Shown here: in pieces, positions 34,989 through 46,176 of the stretch | Layout of the letters: each line of letters opens with the position of its first letter | Numbering within the stretch: the first letter of the stretch is position 1 | Origin: Acidobacteriota bacterium | GTDB lineage: Bacteria > Acidobacteriota > Vicinamibacteria > Vicinamibacterales > UBA8438 | DNA: 64,000 nt | Direction: 5' to 3' | NCBI GenBank assembly: GCA_009838525.1 | Contig: VXRJ01000018.1 | Span: 273,087-337,086 of the forward strand | Made by a program: the position numbers and the translations under genes | Notes under the pieces: generated by a model | Database searches by the model: none | Told to the model about the DNA's origin: nothing | What the model saw: only the letters and a program-made list of their open reading frames with translations

Positions 34989-35746
34989 ACGTTGGGGATT
35001 CCATGCTGAACGAACGCCAGGAACGGCTGTGCTCCGAGAGCCGATGGGATTTCTCGGACCTGCGGGCGGTCTTTCTCAACTGCACGCTGAAACCGAGCCC
35101 GGAGCTGTCGCACACGGAAGGGCTGATACGGATCTCGCGCGCCATCATGGAGAAGAACGGTGTGGCGGCGGAGTTGATCCGCCCGGTCGACTACACGCTC
35201 GCGCCTGGTGTCTACCCAGATATGCGGGAACATGGGGCGGAGCGGGACGATTGGCCCGCGCTGCTGGAGCGGGTGATGGCGGCGGACATCCTCGTGATCG
35301 GCACCAGCATCTGGCTGGGTGAAAAGACATCGGTCGCCACCCGCGTGATCGAGCGGCTCTACGCGGCGTCGGGGCAGCTCAACGATGACGGCCAATACGC
35401 CTACTACGGCCGGGTCGGGGGTTGCCTCGTCACCGGAAACGAGGACGGCGCCAAGCACTGCGCAATGAACCTCCTCTACTCGCTGCAGCACCTCGGCTAC
35501 GTGATTCCGCCCCAGGCGGACGCCGGGTGGCTGGGCGAGGCGGGGCCCGGACCGTCGTACCTCGACGAAGGGTCGGGCGGTCCCGAGAACGATTTCACGA
35601 ACCGCAATACGACCTTCATGACGTGGAACCTGCTCCACACGGCGCGGATGATCAAGGATGCCGGCGGCATCCCGGCCCACGGCAATCAGCGGTCGGCGTG
35701 GGACGCCGGCTGCCGGTTCGACCACCCGAACCCGCTCTACCGCTGA
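34985..35746 (+). CDS. Flavodoxin-like / NADPH-dependent FMN reductase family protein
   Basis: A 253-residue protein with a flavodoxin-like fold. LRAVFLNCTLKPSPELSHTE is the first beta strand plus phosphate-binding loop, in which the Ser/Thr/Asn pattern would hold FMN. ADILVIGTSIWLGEKTSVAT and YGRVGGCLVTGNEDGAKHCA are the later FMN-contact loops. It resembles iron-sulfur flavoprotein or WrbA-like reductases, which use NAD(P)H to reduce quinones or other acceptors. No extra iron-sulfur Cys motif is evident. It is coupled to the lipoprotein gene and convergent with the TPR protein gene. Confidence 0.78.
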   Translation: MNVGDSMLNERQERLCSESRWDFSDLRAVFLNCTLKPSPELSHTEGLIRISRAIMEKNGVAAELIRPVDYTLAPGVYPDMREHGAERDDWPALLERVMAADILVIGTSIWLGEKTSVATRVIERLYAASGQLNDDGQYAYYGRVGGCLVTGNEDGAKHCAMNLLYSLQHLGYVIPPQADAGWLGEAGPGPSYLDEGSGGPENDFTNRNTTFMTWNLLHTARMIKDAGGIPAHGNQRSAWDAGCRFDHPNPLYR

Positions 35747-35755
35747 GGGCGGCGC

Positions 35756-37657
35756 CTACTGCTCGTCCGGCAGCGGTGACCGGAATGGACGGAATGCCAG
35801 GTACAGCCGGATGCGGCCTTCGATGTTGTTCGCGAGGGGCTCGTACGCCGGATTGGCCCGCGCCAGATCCACGGCGCGGCGCGCGGTAGCCACCGCATCG
35901 TCGAACCGCCCGGTCGTGGCATAGGCGGCGGCGAGCGTATCTAGCACTTCGGGGTTGTCATTGCCGACCAGAGCGACGGCGCGCTGCGCCAGCGAGAGCG
36001 CCTGATCGGCGCCCCGGAGGGACTCGTAGGGCGAAGTGGCCCGGATCCACGCCAGACCCACCAGGGCGATCGGCAGGTCTGGGGCAACCTCAAGCGCCCG
36101 CTCATAGTGCGTAGCTGCTTCCGTCTGTTCGCCGCCGGCTGCCAGAGCCCGCGCAAGACTGCTGTGAACCGCCGGATCGTTGGGTGCGGTGACCAGGGCT
36201 TCCCGGAAGTGCGGAATCGCCTCCTCCCGGTTGCCCAGGGTGAGTTGCGCGCTCGCCAGATTGAAGTGCGCGCTCGCGTCGCGCGGATTGAACTGCAGCG
36301 CCAGTTGGTAGTAGACGACCGCGTCGGTAAGTGCGCCGGATGCCGCGAGCAGCGCTCCGAGGTTGTTGTGGGCGTCGGCGTACTCCGGACGCAGCTCTAC
36401 CGCCTTGCGGAAGGCGTCGATGGCCTCGGCATGGTTGCCTTCGGCGATCAACAGCGACCCGAGATTGAAGTGCGTCTCGGCGTAGTCGGGTTCCAGCGCG
36501 ATGGCCTCCTCCAGATGCGGGCGCGCCAGCTCGGCCTGGCCCATGTCGATATAGCGTGCGGCCAGCCTGCTGTGGCTCCGGTAGTCGTCAGGGGCAAAGC
36601 GGAGCCGTGCCTGCAGACTAAGCAGGGCGTTGCGCGCACGCTTCAGGCCGATATTCCGGACCAACGTCGCCGTGTCGATAGGCAGTATCGGCAACACCTG
36701 CAGCACCAGCTCTCCCTGCTCGGGCGCTGCCTCGCCGTCGGGAGCGGTGGCGACGAATCCGGCGCGTTCCGGCGGATCCGACGGGTTCCGGGGGTTGCCA
36801 GTCGAATTGTCGAACGTGAAACGCGCGACCAGCGTAGTCTCGGCCGGCAGATGGATCGCTTGGTCGTACCGATGGCCGACCAGTTCGTCCGGCTGCCAGT
36901 CATCCAACTGAAGCAACTCGCTTACCGTCCCGTCCGGGAGGGTGGCCTGCAGATGGATCTGCCGGCCGAGCGGCCCCATCTGCGGATAAGCCCCGACCAG
37001 ATCGACGGCGACTGGCAGGCGGTAGCGATCCTCCACGATGTGCTCGGCCGTCCCGGCCGGGATGTCGAGCGCCGGTGCTTCCATCGGTAGCGTGACGGCG
37101 GCAAGCGCCGGCCCGCCGTCGACGAAATACAGGCCTATCGACGCCTGCACGTCGACGGGCGCGCCGCTGGCCTGCATCTCGAGTTGCAGCAGTACGTCGG
37201 CGCCGGGGAGAAGCGGCCACGCCAGTCCCCCGACCGGGGGAAGGATGCCGCCCGCCGCGGACCAGGTGAGTACGTGGCCCGCGGGGAGCACGCCATGGTC
37301 CGTGATGGCGCCCGCGTAGCCCGACTCGGCGTCCTGCTCGTCCCGCCTCTGGCCGACGCCGGTCACATCGAGCAGTATCCGCGCCCGCAGCACAGCGTCG
37401 CGGGCGCTCGCGGCGGGCCGCAGGTCGAACCCGCGGACCCATCGTTCTTCGGTCAGATCAACCGGCAGGACGAAGTTCCGCGTGCTTACGCCGTTGCCTG
37501 AGGCGAGCGTGTAGACCGCGGGCAACTCGAGCACCATGTCGGGTTCGCCCTGCGGCCAGTTGCCGTCGTCCGCCTGGCCAGCCGCGATGCCTGGAAGCAT
37601 CGCAGCCGCGACGACAATCAGGCTCCCGAAGAGCCGCGTGATAACCATCTGTAACAT
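35756..37657 (-). CDS. Exported TPR protein with an N-terminal copper-monooxygenase-like domain lacking copper ligands
   Basis: A 633-residue protein. A signal peptide (LFGSLIVVAAAMLPGIAAGQ) is followed by about 300 residues that align by eye to the copper type II monooxygenase encoded at 44929-46176: shared landmarks are GEPD, a strand before LTEERWVRGFDLRP, PAGxxLxLQxx and FTFDNSTGNPRNPSD. At every position where the copper enzyme has His-His, Met-His, His-x-His or Met ligands, this protein has other residues. The C-terminal half has about seven TPRs (HFNLGSLLIAEGNHAEAIDA and similar). A non-catalytic, protein-binding role is inferred. ATG 37657 has a GGAG site and begins the signal region; 37687 would overlap the aminotransferase stop. 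Confidence 0.7.
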   Translation of the reverse strand: MLQMVITRLFGSLIVVAAAMLPGIAAGQADDGNWPQGEPDMVLELPAVYTLASGNGVSTRNFVLPVDLTEERWVRGFDLRPAASARDAVLRARILLDVTGVGQRRDEQDAESGYAGAITDHGVLPAGHVLTWSAAGGILPPVGGLAWPLLPGADVLLQLEMQASGAPVDVQASIGLYFVDGGPALAAVTLPMEAPALDIPAGTAEHIVEDRYRLPVAVDLVGAYPQMGPLGRQIHLQATLPDGTVSELLQLDDWQPDELVGHRYDQAIHLPAETTLVARFTFDNSTGNPRNPSDPPERAGFVATAPDGEAAPEQGELVLQVLPILPIDTATLVRNIGLKRARNALLSLQARLRFAPDDYRSHSRLAARYIDMGQAELARPHLEEAIALEPDYAETHFNLGSLLIAEGNHAEAIDAFRKAVELRPEYADAHNNLGALLAASGALTDAVVYYQLALQFNPRDASAHFNLASAQLTLGNREEAIPHFREALVTAPNDPAVHSSLARALAAGGEQTEAATHYERALEVAPDLPIALVGLAWIRATSPYESLRGADQALSLAQRAVALVGNDNPEVLDTLAAAYATTGRFDDAVATARRAVDLARANPAYEPLANNIEGRIRLYLAFRPFRSPLPDEQ

Positions 37658-37683
37658 GCTACTCCGGCAAGGCCCGCTTGTTG

Positions 37684-38976
37684 TCAAGCGCGCGCTGCCC
37701 CCACCTCGAGTCGTTGCCGCGCAGCGATCAGCGCCACTGCGGTGACGAAGATCGGCATCGCCTGATCCAGTTCTTCCATCGAAGGGTAGGTCGGCGCGAG
37801 GCGGATGTTGGTGTCATTCGGATCACGTCCGTACGGAAACGTCGCCCCCGCAGGGGTCAGCTTCACGCCCGCCTGCCCTGCCAGGTCCACGACGGCCGAA
37901 GCCGTGCCGGGCGGCCCCTCGAAAGAGAGGAAGTATCCGCCACGAGGCCGGCTCCACGACCCGACACCGTCCGCCCGCAGGCCGTCGCCAAGATGCTGCA
38001 GCACCCGCTCGAACTTCGGCCGGACGATCGTCGCGTGCCGGCGCATCAGGCCGCGGATGCCGTCGAGGTTCCCGAGATAACGCACATGCCGCAGCTGGTT
38101 CACCTTGTCGGGGCCGATCGTCTGGGTGCCCAGCGCCTTCGTGAACGGGGCGCGATTGGCGGGCGACATCGCGATGAACGAAACGCCGGCGCCGGCCCGG
38201 GTGATCTTCGACGTCGACGTGAACATCACGACGTTGTCTTCGGTCCCGGCGTCCCGAGCCCGCTCCATCAGGTTCGCCAGCACGGGCGGGTTGTCGTCAA
38301 GGTCGTGCACGGCGTAGGCGTTGTCCCACAGGATCCGGAAGTGGGGGCCGGCGCGGCGCGCAAGCTGCGCGAATCGATCGAGCACCGCGTCTGAATAGGT
38401 ACAGCCGGTCGGATTGGAGTACTTCGGGACGCACCAGATGCCCTTGATGCCTGCGTCTTCCGCGACGAGGCCTTCCACCATGTCCATGTCCGGGCCGTCG
38501 TCCCTGATCGGTACCGACACCAGCTCGAAACCCAGGCTCTGGGTGATCGTGAAGTGGCGGTCGTAGCCCGGAACGACGCAGAGAAAGCGCAGTGGACGGC
38601 CTTCCTCTCGCCAGGCGCTGCCTGGACCGAGGGGTCCGTTCAGCCAGGCGTTCAGCACGTACTGGTACATGAAGGTCAGGCTGGAGTTGCCGCCCGCGAT
38701 GACGAGATCCGGGCTGACGCCCAACATCTCCGCGCCCAGCCGCCGCGCCTCGGGAATGCCGGTCAATCCGCCGTAATTCCGGACGTCAGTGCCATCCTCG
38801 AGACGGTAGTCACCGCCGAGGGTGAGATCGATGGGGTCGGAGAGCGCCACCTGCTGCGGGCTCGGCTTGCCGCGCGTCAAATCGAGATTCAGGCCCGCGC
38901 CGGCCAGTTCGCTGAACCGGGCGGCGAGCTCCCGTTCACGGGCGGCCAGAGCCTCGGTGGTCAGTCCGTCGAACAT
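37684..38976 (-). CDS. Class I/II aminotransferase, bacterial aspartate aminotransferase type
   Basis: A 430-residue PLP enzyme. GLTGIPEARRLGAEMLGV, VIAGGNSSLTFMYQYVL, KYSNPTGCTYSDAVLDRFAQ and ILWDNAYAVHDLDD mark the fold-type I cofactor site, and Lys in FTSTSKITRAGAGVSF would form the Schiff base. PRGGYFLSFEG completes the substrate site. It resembles the actinobacterial-type aspartate aminotransferase (AspT) group rather than the classical AspC type. It would interconvert aspartate and oxaloacetate with a 2-oxo acid partner, but other amino donors are possible. ATG 38976 is favoured over 38988 because GAGG precedes it and the upstream ATG lies in the -10 hexamer. Confidence 0.85.
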   Translation of the reverse strand: MFDGLTTEALAARERELAARFSELAGAGLNLDLTRGKPSPQQVALSDPIDLTLGGDYRLEDGTDVRNYGGLTGIPEARRLGAEMLGVSPDLVIAGGNSSLTFMYQYVLNAWLNGPLGPGSAWREEGRPLRFLCVVPGYDRHFTITQSLGFELVSVPIRDDGPDMDMVEGLVAEDAGIKGIWCVPKYSNPTGCTYSDAVLDRFAQLARRAGPHFRILWDNAYAVHDLDDNPPVLANLMERARDAGTEDNVVMFTSTSKITRAGAGVSFIAMSPANRAPFTKALGTQTIGPDKVNQLRHVRYLGNLDGIRGLMRRHATIVRPKFERVLQHLGDGLRADGVGSWSRPRGGYFLSFEGPPGTASAVVDLAGQAGVKLTPAGATFPYGRDPNDTNIRLAPTYPSMEELDQAMPIFVTAVALIAARQRLEVGAARA

Positions 38977-38986
38977 GATGTGCCTC

Positions 38987-39018
38987 ATTATAGAGATTGA
39001 GGGACGGCCCTCTATAAT
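38987..39018. promoter_or_regulatory. Divergent -10 boxes forming a perfect 9-bp inverted repeat (aminotransferase / bioB)
   Basis: ATTATAGAG (38987-38995) and CTCTATAAT (39010-39018) are perfect inverted repeats separated by 14 bases. Each strand therefore carries a perfect TATAAT box pointing toward its gene: plus strand 39013-39018 for bioB (ATG 39036), minus strand 38992-38987 for the aminotransferase (ATG 38976, ten bases away). The symmetry and spacing could also form an operator half-site pair. No BirA-type or BioR-type consensus is matched exactly. Confidence 0.55.
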
Positions 39019-39035
39019 TCAGCGGGTTCCTGGCA

Positions 39036-41908
<2,873 letters not shown>

Positions 41909-41999
41909 CTATGGCGCTTCCAACGCGCCCGTGCGCAGCCGTGCGCGGCCCGGCAGAGCGCGTGGCCGCGGGCGGGCTCAGTAGCGGCGGATCGCAGGG

Positions 42000-43337
42000 C
42001 TACCCGACGGCGGTACGGACCGATGCGGAGAGGATCTCGACCATCCGCGCGAGCTGATCGTCCGGGGTGACGATCGGTGGAGCCAGCAGGTAGGTGTCTC
42101 CCTTGACCCGACTCACCAGGCCGCGTACCGCCGTCTCCCGAAGCAGAGCGGGGCCGACGCCGTGGTCGGGCGCGAACGGCCGCTTCGTGGCACGGTCCTC
42201 CACCAGCTCGACGGCGCACATCAGGCCCTTGCCGCGGATGTTGCCGACATGCGGATGATCGCCCAGCGCGTCCGTCAGACCGCCTAACAGGGCGGTCCCC
42301 TTGACTGCCGCCTGCTCGGGGAGGCCCTCGTCTTCAATGATCCGGAGCGTGCGGAGTGCGACGGCGCAGCCGACCGGATGGGCGCTGTACGTATAGGCGT
42401 GCATCCAGGGCTCGCCTGCCGTCTCGATGGTCTCGGCGATCGCGTCACTGATGCCGATGCCGCCGAAAGGGAAGTAACCGGAGGTGATCGCCTTGGCGAA
42501 CTGAACGATGTCCGGCTCGATTCCCCAGTGGTCCAGCGCGAAAAGGCGGCCCGTGCGTCCGAAGCCGGTGATCACCTCGTCGGCGGCGAGGAGTACATCG
42601 TACTGGTCGCAGATCTCGCGGATTCGGGGGAAGTAGTCGTCCGGCGGAACGATGACGCCGCCCGCTCCCTGCACCGGCTCGGCGATGAAGGCCGCGACCG
42701 TGTCGGCGCCCTCGCGCTGGATGACCTGTTCGAGCTCGTTGGCGGCGGCGATCCCGACGCTCGTGCCCTCCGGCGCAGTGTAGCGATACGGGTCGGGAGC
42801 GGGAATGTGGACGAAGCCCGGAACGCGCGGTTCGAACAGCGGCCAGTAGCGGCTGATGCCAGTGGCGCTCATCGCCGCCAGGGTGACCCCGTGGTACGCG
42901 TCGACACGCGATATCACCTTCGTCTTCGACGGGTGGCCCCGGAGCTTCCAGAAGGCGCGGGCCGTCTTGATCGTGCTGTCGGTCGCTTCGCCGCCGCCGC
43001 TCGTAAAGAAGAAGTGGTTTATGGAGGGGTAGCAGATGCCGGCCAGTTGCTCGGCCAGTTCGATCGCGCGCGGATTGGAGCTGCCGGCGTAACCGGAGAC
43101 GTAGGCGAGGTCGGCCGCCTGCTTCCGCATCGCCTCGGCAAGCTCCACCCGGCCATGACCGGCGGTGACGTTCCAGAGGCCGGCGAGGCCGTCGAGATAC
43201 GCTCGTCCGTCCGCGTCGGTCAGAACCGCACCCTCACCCTTCACCCAGACCCTTCCGTCCCGGTGAGAGGCCGGGTCGTGCAGCGGATGGATGAGGTGCG
43301 CCTGGTCGCGTGGCAGGAGGCTGGCAGTCGTAAACAT
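42000..43337 (-). CDS. Class III aminotransferase (omega-aminotransferase type)
   Basis: A 445-residue PLP enzyme. YLDGLAGLWNVTAGHGR, FFFTSGGGEATDSTIKTARA, DAYHGVTLAAMSATGIS, EPVQGAGGVIVPPDDYF, LLAADEVITGFGRTGRLFAL and the Schiff-base Lys in QFAKAITSGYFPFGG define class III. The overall pattern is closer to polyamine/beta-amino-acid:pyruvate aminotransferases (SpuC-like) than to BioA as I remember them. Placed 95 nt before bioF on the same strand, it could be a substitute DAPA aminotransferase, but substrate specificity cannot be read from sequence. Confidence 0.8.
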   Translation of the reverse strand: MFTTASLLPRDQAHLIHPLHDPASHRDGRVWVKGEGAVLTDADGRAYLDGLAGLWNVTAGHGRVELAEAMRKQAADLAYVSGYAGSSNPRAIELAEQLAGICYPSINHFFFTSGGGEATDSTIKTARAFWKLRGHPSKTKVISRVDAYHGVTLAAMSATGISRYWPLFEPRVPGFVHIPAPDPYRYTAPEGTSVGIAAANELEQVIQREGADTVAAFIAEPVQGAGGVIVPPDDYFPRIREICDQYDVLLAADEVITGFGRTGRLFALDHWGIEPDIVQFAKAITSGYFPFGGIGISDAIAETIETAGEPWMHAYTYSAHPVGCAVALRTLRIIEDEGLPEQAAVKGTALLGGLTDALGDHPHVGNIRGKGLMCAVELVEDRATKRPFAPDHGVGPALLRETAVRGLVSRVKGDTYLLAPPIVTPDDQLARMVEILSASVRTAVG

Positions 43338-43418
43338 GATGCCTGGCTGGCGCCCGGGATGGCCCCCGCGGGCCAGATCGACGGGATGCCGCTCCTATCG
43401 GCAGGATAGCACGCCGCG

Positions 43419-43427
43419 TGCTACGCT
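43419..43427 (+). promoter_or_regulatory. Possible extended -10 promoter of the redoxin cluster
   Basis: TGcTACGCT, identical in form to the sequence before tRNA-Pro, ends ten bases before ATG 43438. GGAG at 43431-43434 lies between them, so the transcript, if it starts here, would have a very short leader. No -35 was recognised. Confidence 0.3.
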
Positions 43428-43437
43428 TACGGAGATC

Positions 43438-44040
43438 ATGACGGGCTGGCGCCGGTCTTGTGTACTGTTGGCGGCAGCGCTGCTGACGGGTTCTGTGTCG
43501 GCCGGCCTCGGCGCTGTCTCTGTGGCGCCGGCGAACGTGGTCGTTCCCGGGTTGGACGGAGCTCCGGTCGAGCCGCTCGCGCTGGCTGACGACATCGAGG
43601 CAACCGTCCTGCTGTTCGTCATGAGCGACTGTCCCATCTCGAACCGCTACGCGCCCGAGGTGCGGCGGATCCACGAAGCGTTCGGCGAGCGGACCGCCTT
43701 CTGGCTGGTCTACGTAGACACGCACCGGCCGGTTGCCGAGCTCGCGGCGCATCGCGAGTCATTCAGCTACCCGTTCGCCGCCGTCCGCGATGTGGAAGGC
43801 GCACTGGCCACGGCAGCGGGCGCCACCGTGACGCCGGAGGCGGCGGTCTGGGACGCGGCGGGGCGACTCGTCTACCGTGGGCGGATCGACGACCGGTTCG
43901 TCAGCTTCGGCGTGACGCGGGCCGCGCCGACGACGCACGATCTGCGCGGAGTTCTGGACCGGGTCGCGGCCGGGGAGTCGGTGCGGTTCACGGAGACCCG
44001 CGCCATCGGGTGCTACATCCCGGAAATAGTCGAGAAGTAA
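43438..44040 (+). CDS. Exported redoxin-like protein (single-Cys thioredoxin fold)
   Basis: A 200-residue exported protein with a signal peptide (residues 1 to about 22). The thioredoxin-like domain has LLFVMSDCPISNRYAPEVRR, a CxxS rather than CxxC active site, followed by WLVYVDTHRPVAELAAHRES. A second Cys lies near the C-terminus in ETRAIGCYIPEIVEK. I remember proteins in Acidobacteriota and Planctomycetota in which this type, including the terminal GCxI, is fused to cytochrome c and copper monooxygenase domains like those encoded at 44929. Here they are separate genes. It is first in the cluster; the FAH gene follows after 28 nt. Confidence 0.75.
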   Translation: MTGWRRSCVLLAAALLTGSVSAGLGAVSVAPANVVVPGLDGAPVEPLALADDIEATVLLFVMSDCPISNRYAPEVRRIHEAFGERTAFWLVYVDTHRPVAELAAHRESFSYPFAAVRDVEGALATAAGATVTPEAAVWDAAGRLVYRGRIDDRFVSFGVTRAAPTTHDLRGVLDRVAAGESVRFTETRAIGCYIPEIVEK

Positions 44041-44068
44041 TCGGAGTCGATCGAAGAGGAGAAGGACG

Positions 44069-44923
44069 ATGAAGCGCATCAGTGTCGTGGCCGTGGTCGT
44101 GGCGGTGGCCGTGCTGGCCGGGGCCGTGGCTTCCGCTCAGGAAGTGACGAAGTACGTCCGCTACGAGCACGGCGGCAGCGTGTCGTACGGCGTGCTCGAG
44201 GGAGAGACGATCCACCAGCTCCGCGGCAACGTCTTCGAGTCGCCCGAGCGGACCGGCACGACCGTGCCCCTCGACGAGGTCCAGCTCCTCGTTCCGAGTG
44301 AACCGCAGAAGGTAGTGGCGGCCGGCCTCAATTACCGCAGCCATCTCGGCCAGGCGTCGCCGGCGGAATACCCGGGGCTTTTCGACAAGCACGCCACGTC
44401 GCTGGCGCCGCATGAGGCGACAGTCATCTACTACGAGGATGCCACCAACCTCCACTTCGAGGGGGAGATGGTGTTGATCATCGGCAAGACGGCCCGCAAC
44501 GTTTCGGTCGAGGAGGCGCCCGACTACATTTTCGCGGTCGCCCCCGGCAACGACATCAGCGAACGGGTGTGGCAGAGCAACGACCTGCAGTGGTTCCGCG
44601 CAAAGGGGGCCGATACGTTCGGGCCGGTCGGCCCGGTGATGGCGCGCGGCGTAGATTACAACGACCTGCTGCTGCAGACCCGTGTCAACGGGGAAGTCCT
44701 GCAGTCGCAGCGGACGCGCGATCTACTGTTCGATTCGTCCACGCTGGTGAGCTACATCAGCCGCTACGTGACCCTCGAGCCGGGTGACATGATCTTCACT
44801 GGCACGCCGGGGACCACTTCGGCGATGCAGCCCGGGGATGTCGTCGAGGTGGAGCTCGAGGGAGTCGGCGTGCTCCGCAATACGATCGGCGAGAAGGGCG
44901 TCCGGCCCACGAACGAGGAATAA
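44069..44923 (+). CDS. Fumarylacetoacetate hydrolase family protein with a signal peptide
   Basis: A 284-residue member of the FAH superfamily, which hydrolyses, hydrates or decarboxylates oxo acids using a divalent metal. KVVAAGLNYRSHLGQASPAE and LHFEGEMVLIIGK carry family motifs, the latter with the Glu-x-Glu metal ligands. FAVAPGNDISERVWQ supplies a further Asp, and PGDMIFTGTPGTTSAMQPGD is the C-terminal signature. Unlike typical FAH enzymes it starts with a signal peptide (VVAVAVLAGAVASAQ), which suggests a periplasmic location. It lies inside the redoxin/cytochrome cluster. GAGGAGAAGG gives a strong ribosome site. The substrate is unknown. Confidence 0.85.
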   Translation: MKRISVVAVVVAVAVLAGAVASAQEVTKYVRYEHGGSVSYGVLEGETIHQLRGNVFESPERTGTTVPLDEVQLLVPSEPQKVVAAGLNYRSHLGQASPAEYPGLFDKHATSLAPHEATVIYYEDATNLHFEGEMVLIIGKTARNVSVEEAPDYIFAVAPGNDISERVWQSNDLQWFRAKGADTFGPVGPVMARGVDYNDLLLQTRVNGEVLQSQRTRDLLFDSSTLVSYISRYVTLEPGDMIFTGTPGTTSAMQPGDVVEVELEGVGVLRNTIGEKGVRPTNEE

Positions 44924-44928
44924 CCGTC

Positions 44929-46176
44929 ATGACGATCGCAAGACTCTTCGTTGCCTTGATACTGGTCGCCGTTTTCGTCGCGCCGGCCGCGGCGGAGGAG
45001 ACGCCCACGTTTTCGAAGGACGTGGCTCCGATCCTCTACGAGCACTGCGTCGCCTGCCACCGAGCGGGCGAGTTCGCGCCGATGCCGCTCGTCACCTACG
45101 ACGAGGCGCGTCCGTGGGCGCGCGCCATCCGGCAGCGGGTGGAGGCGCGAGAGATGCCGCCCTGGTACGCCGAGCCGGGCCACCAGGAATACTCGAACGA
45201 CGCCAGCCTGAGCGACGAGGCCATCGCGATGATCGGCGCTTGGGTCGAAGGGGGCGCACCCGAGGGCAATCCGGCCCACCTTCCCGACGTGCCCGCGTTT
45301 CCCGAGGGCTGGACGATCGGCGAGCCGGACATCGTGTTGAGCATGCTGGCGCCGTACGATGTCCCCGCCGACGGGACGGTCCCGTATCTCTACTTCACGG
45401 TACCGACCAATTTCACCGAGGACAAGTGGGTGAAGGCGGTGGAGATCAAGCCGGGCGATCGTCGCGTCGTCCACCATGTCATCGCCACGCTGCAGCAGTC
45501 CGATCCCGCCGCGCCGCCGTCACCCGAGCCGACGCTGAGGCGGGACCGGCAGCGGCAGAGCGGATCGCTTGGCGGGACGACGCCGAACAAGCTGGGGAAC
45601 GTCTACCCGGAGGGTGTCGCCCGGAAGATACCCGCGGGCGCCGAGATTGTCCTGCAGATGCACTACACGACGATTGGCGAGGCGACCAGCGACCAGACCA
45701 GCGTCGGCCTGATCTTTCAGGACGAACCGCCCACCCGGGCGGTGGGTGGCGGCCAGGTGATCAACGCGCGGTTCGTCATTCCGCCTGGTGCGGCCGATCA
45801 TCAGGTGCGCGCCGAGCAGGTGATCGAGGAAGACACCTGGCTCACGACGATGAACCCGCACATGCACTCGCGCGGCAAGGACTTCACGTACACGGCGGTC
45901 TATCCGGACGGGACGGAGGAGATCCTGCTGCGGGTGCCGAACTACAACTTCGACTGGCAGCTTACGTACCGGCTGGCCGAGCCGAAGTTGCTGCCGGCGG
46001 GCACCAGGCTGGTCGGCGTCGCGCACTACGACAACTCGGTCAACAACCGGCACAACCCCGATCCGAGCGCCGAGGTGCGCTGGGGCGACCAGACGTGGGA
46101 AGAGATGATGATCGGCTTCTACGGCACGGAGGATCTCTCCGGGGCCACTGAACCGACCACGACCAGCGGTGGTTAA
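44929..46176 (+). CDS. Cytochrome c / copper type II ascorbate-dependent monooxygenase-like protein
   Basis: A 415-residue exported redox protein. A signal peptide (to about residue 22) is followed by a cytochrome c domain with CVACH (Cys40-His44) and a probable Met54 ligand. The remainder is a PHM/DBH-like double beta domain with the full copper set by position: His182-His183 (RRVVHHVI), His245 (LQMHYTT), His311 and His313 (NPHMHSRGKDF), and Met393/394 (WEEMMIGF). That corresponds to the CuH and CuM sites of peptidylglycine monooxygenase. It would pass electrons from heme to copper for an oxygen-dependent hydroxylation in the periplasm. The substrate is unknown. It starts 5 nt after the FAH gene. 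Confidence 0.85.
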   Translation: MTIARLFVALILVAVFVAPAAAEETPTFSKDVAPILYEHCVACHRAGEFAPMPLVTYDEARPWARAIRQRVEAREMPPWYAEPGHQEYSNDASLSDEAIAMIGAWVEGGAPEGNPAHLPDVPAFPEGWTIGEPDIVLSMLAPYDVPADGTVPYLYFTVPTNFTEDKWVKAVEIKPGDRRVVHHVIATLQQSDPAAPPSPEPTLRRDRQRQSGSLGGTTPNKLGNVYPEGVARKIPAGAEIVLQMHYTTIGEATSDQTSVGLIFQDEPPTRAVGGGQVINARFVIPPGAADHQVRAEQVIEEDTWLTTMNPHMHSRGKDFTYTAVYPDGTEEILLRVPNYNFDWQLTYRLAEPKLLPAGTRLVGVAHYDNSVNNRHNPDPSAEVRWGDQTWEEMMIGFYGTEDLSGATEPTTTSGG

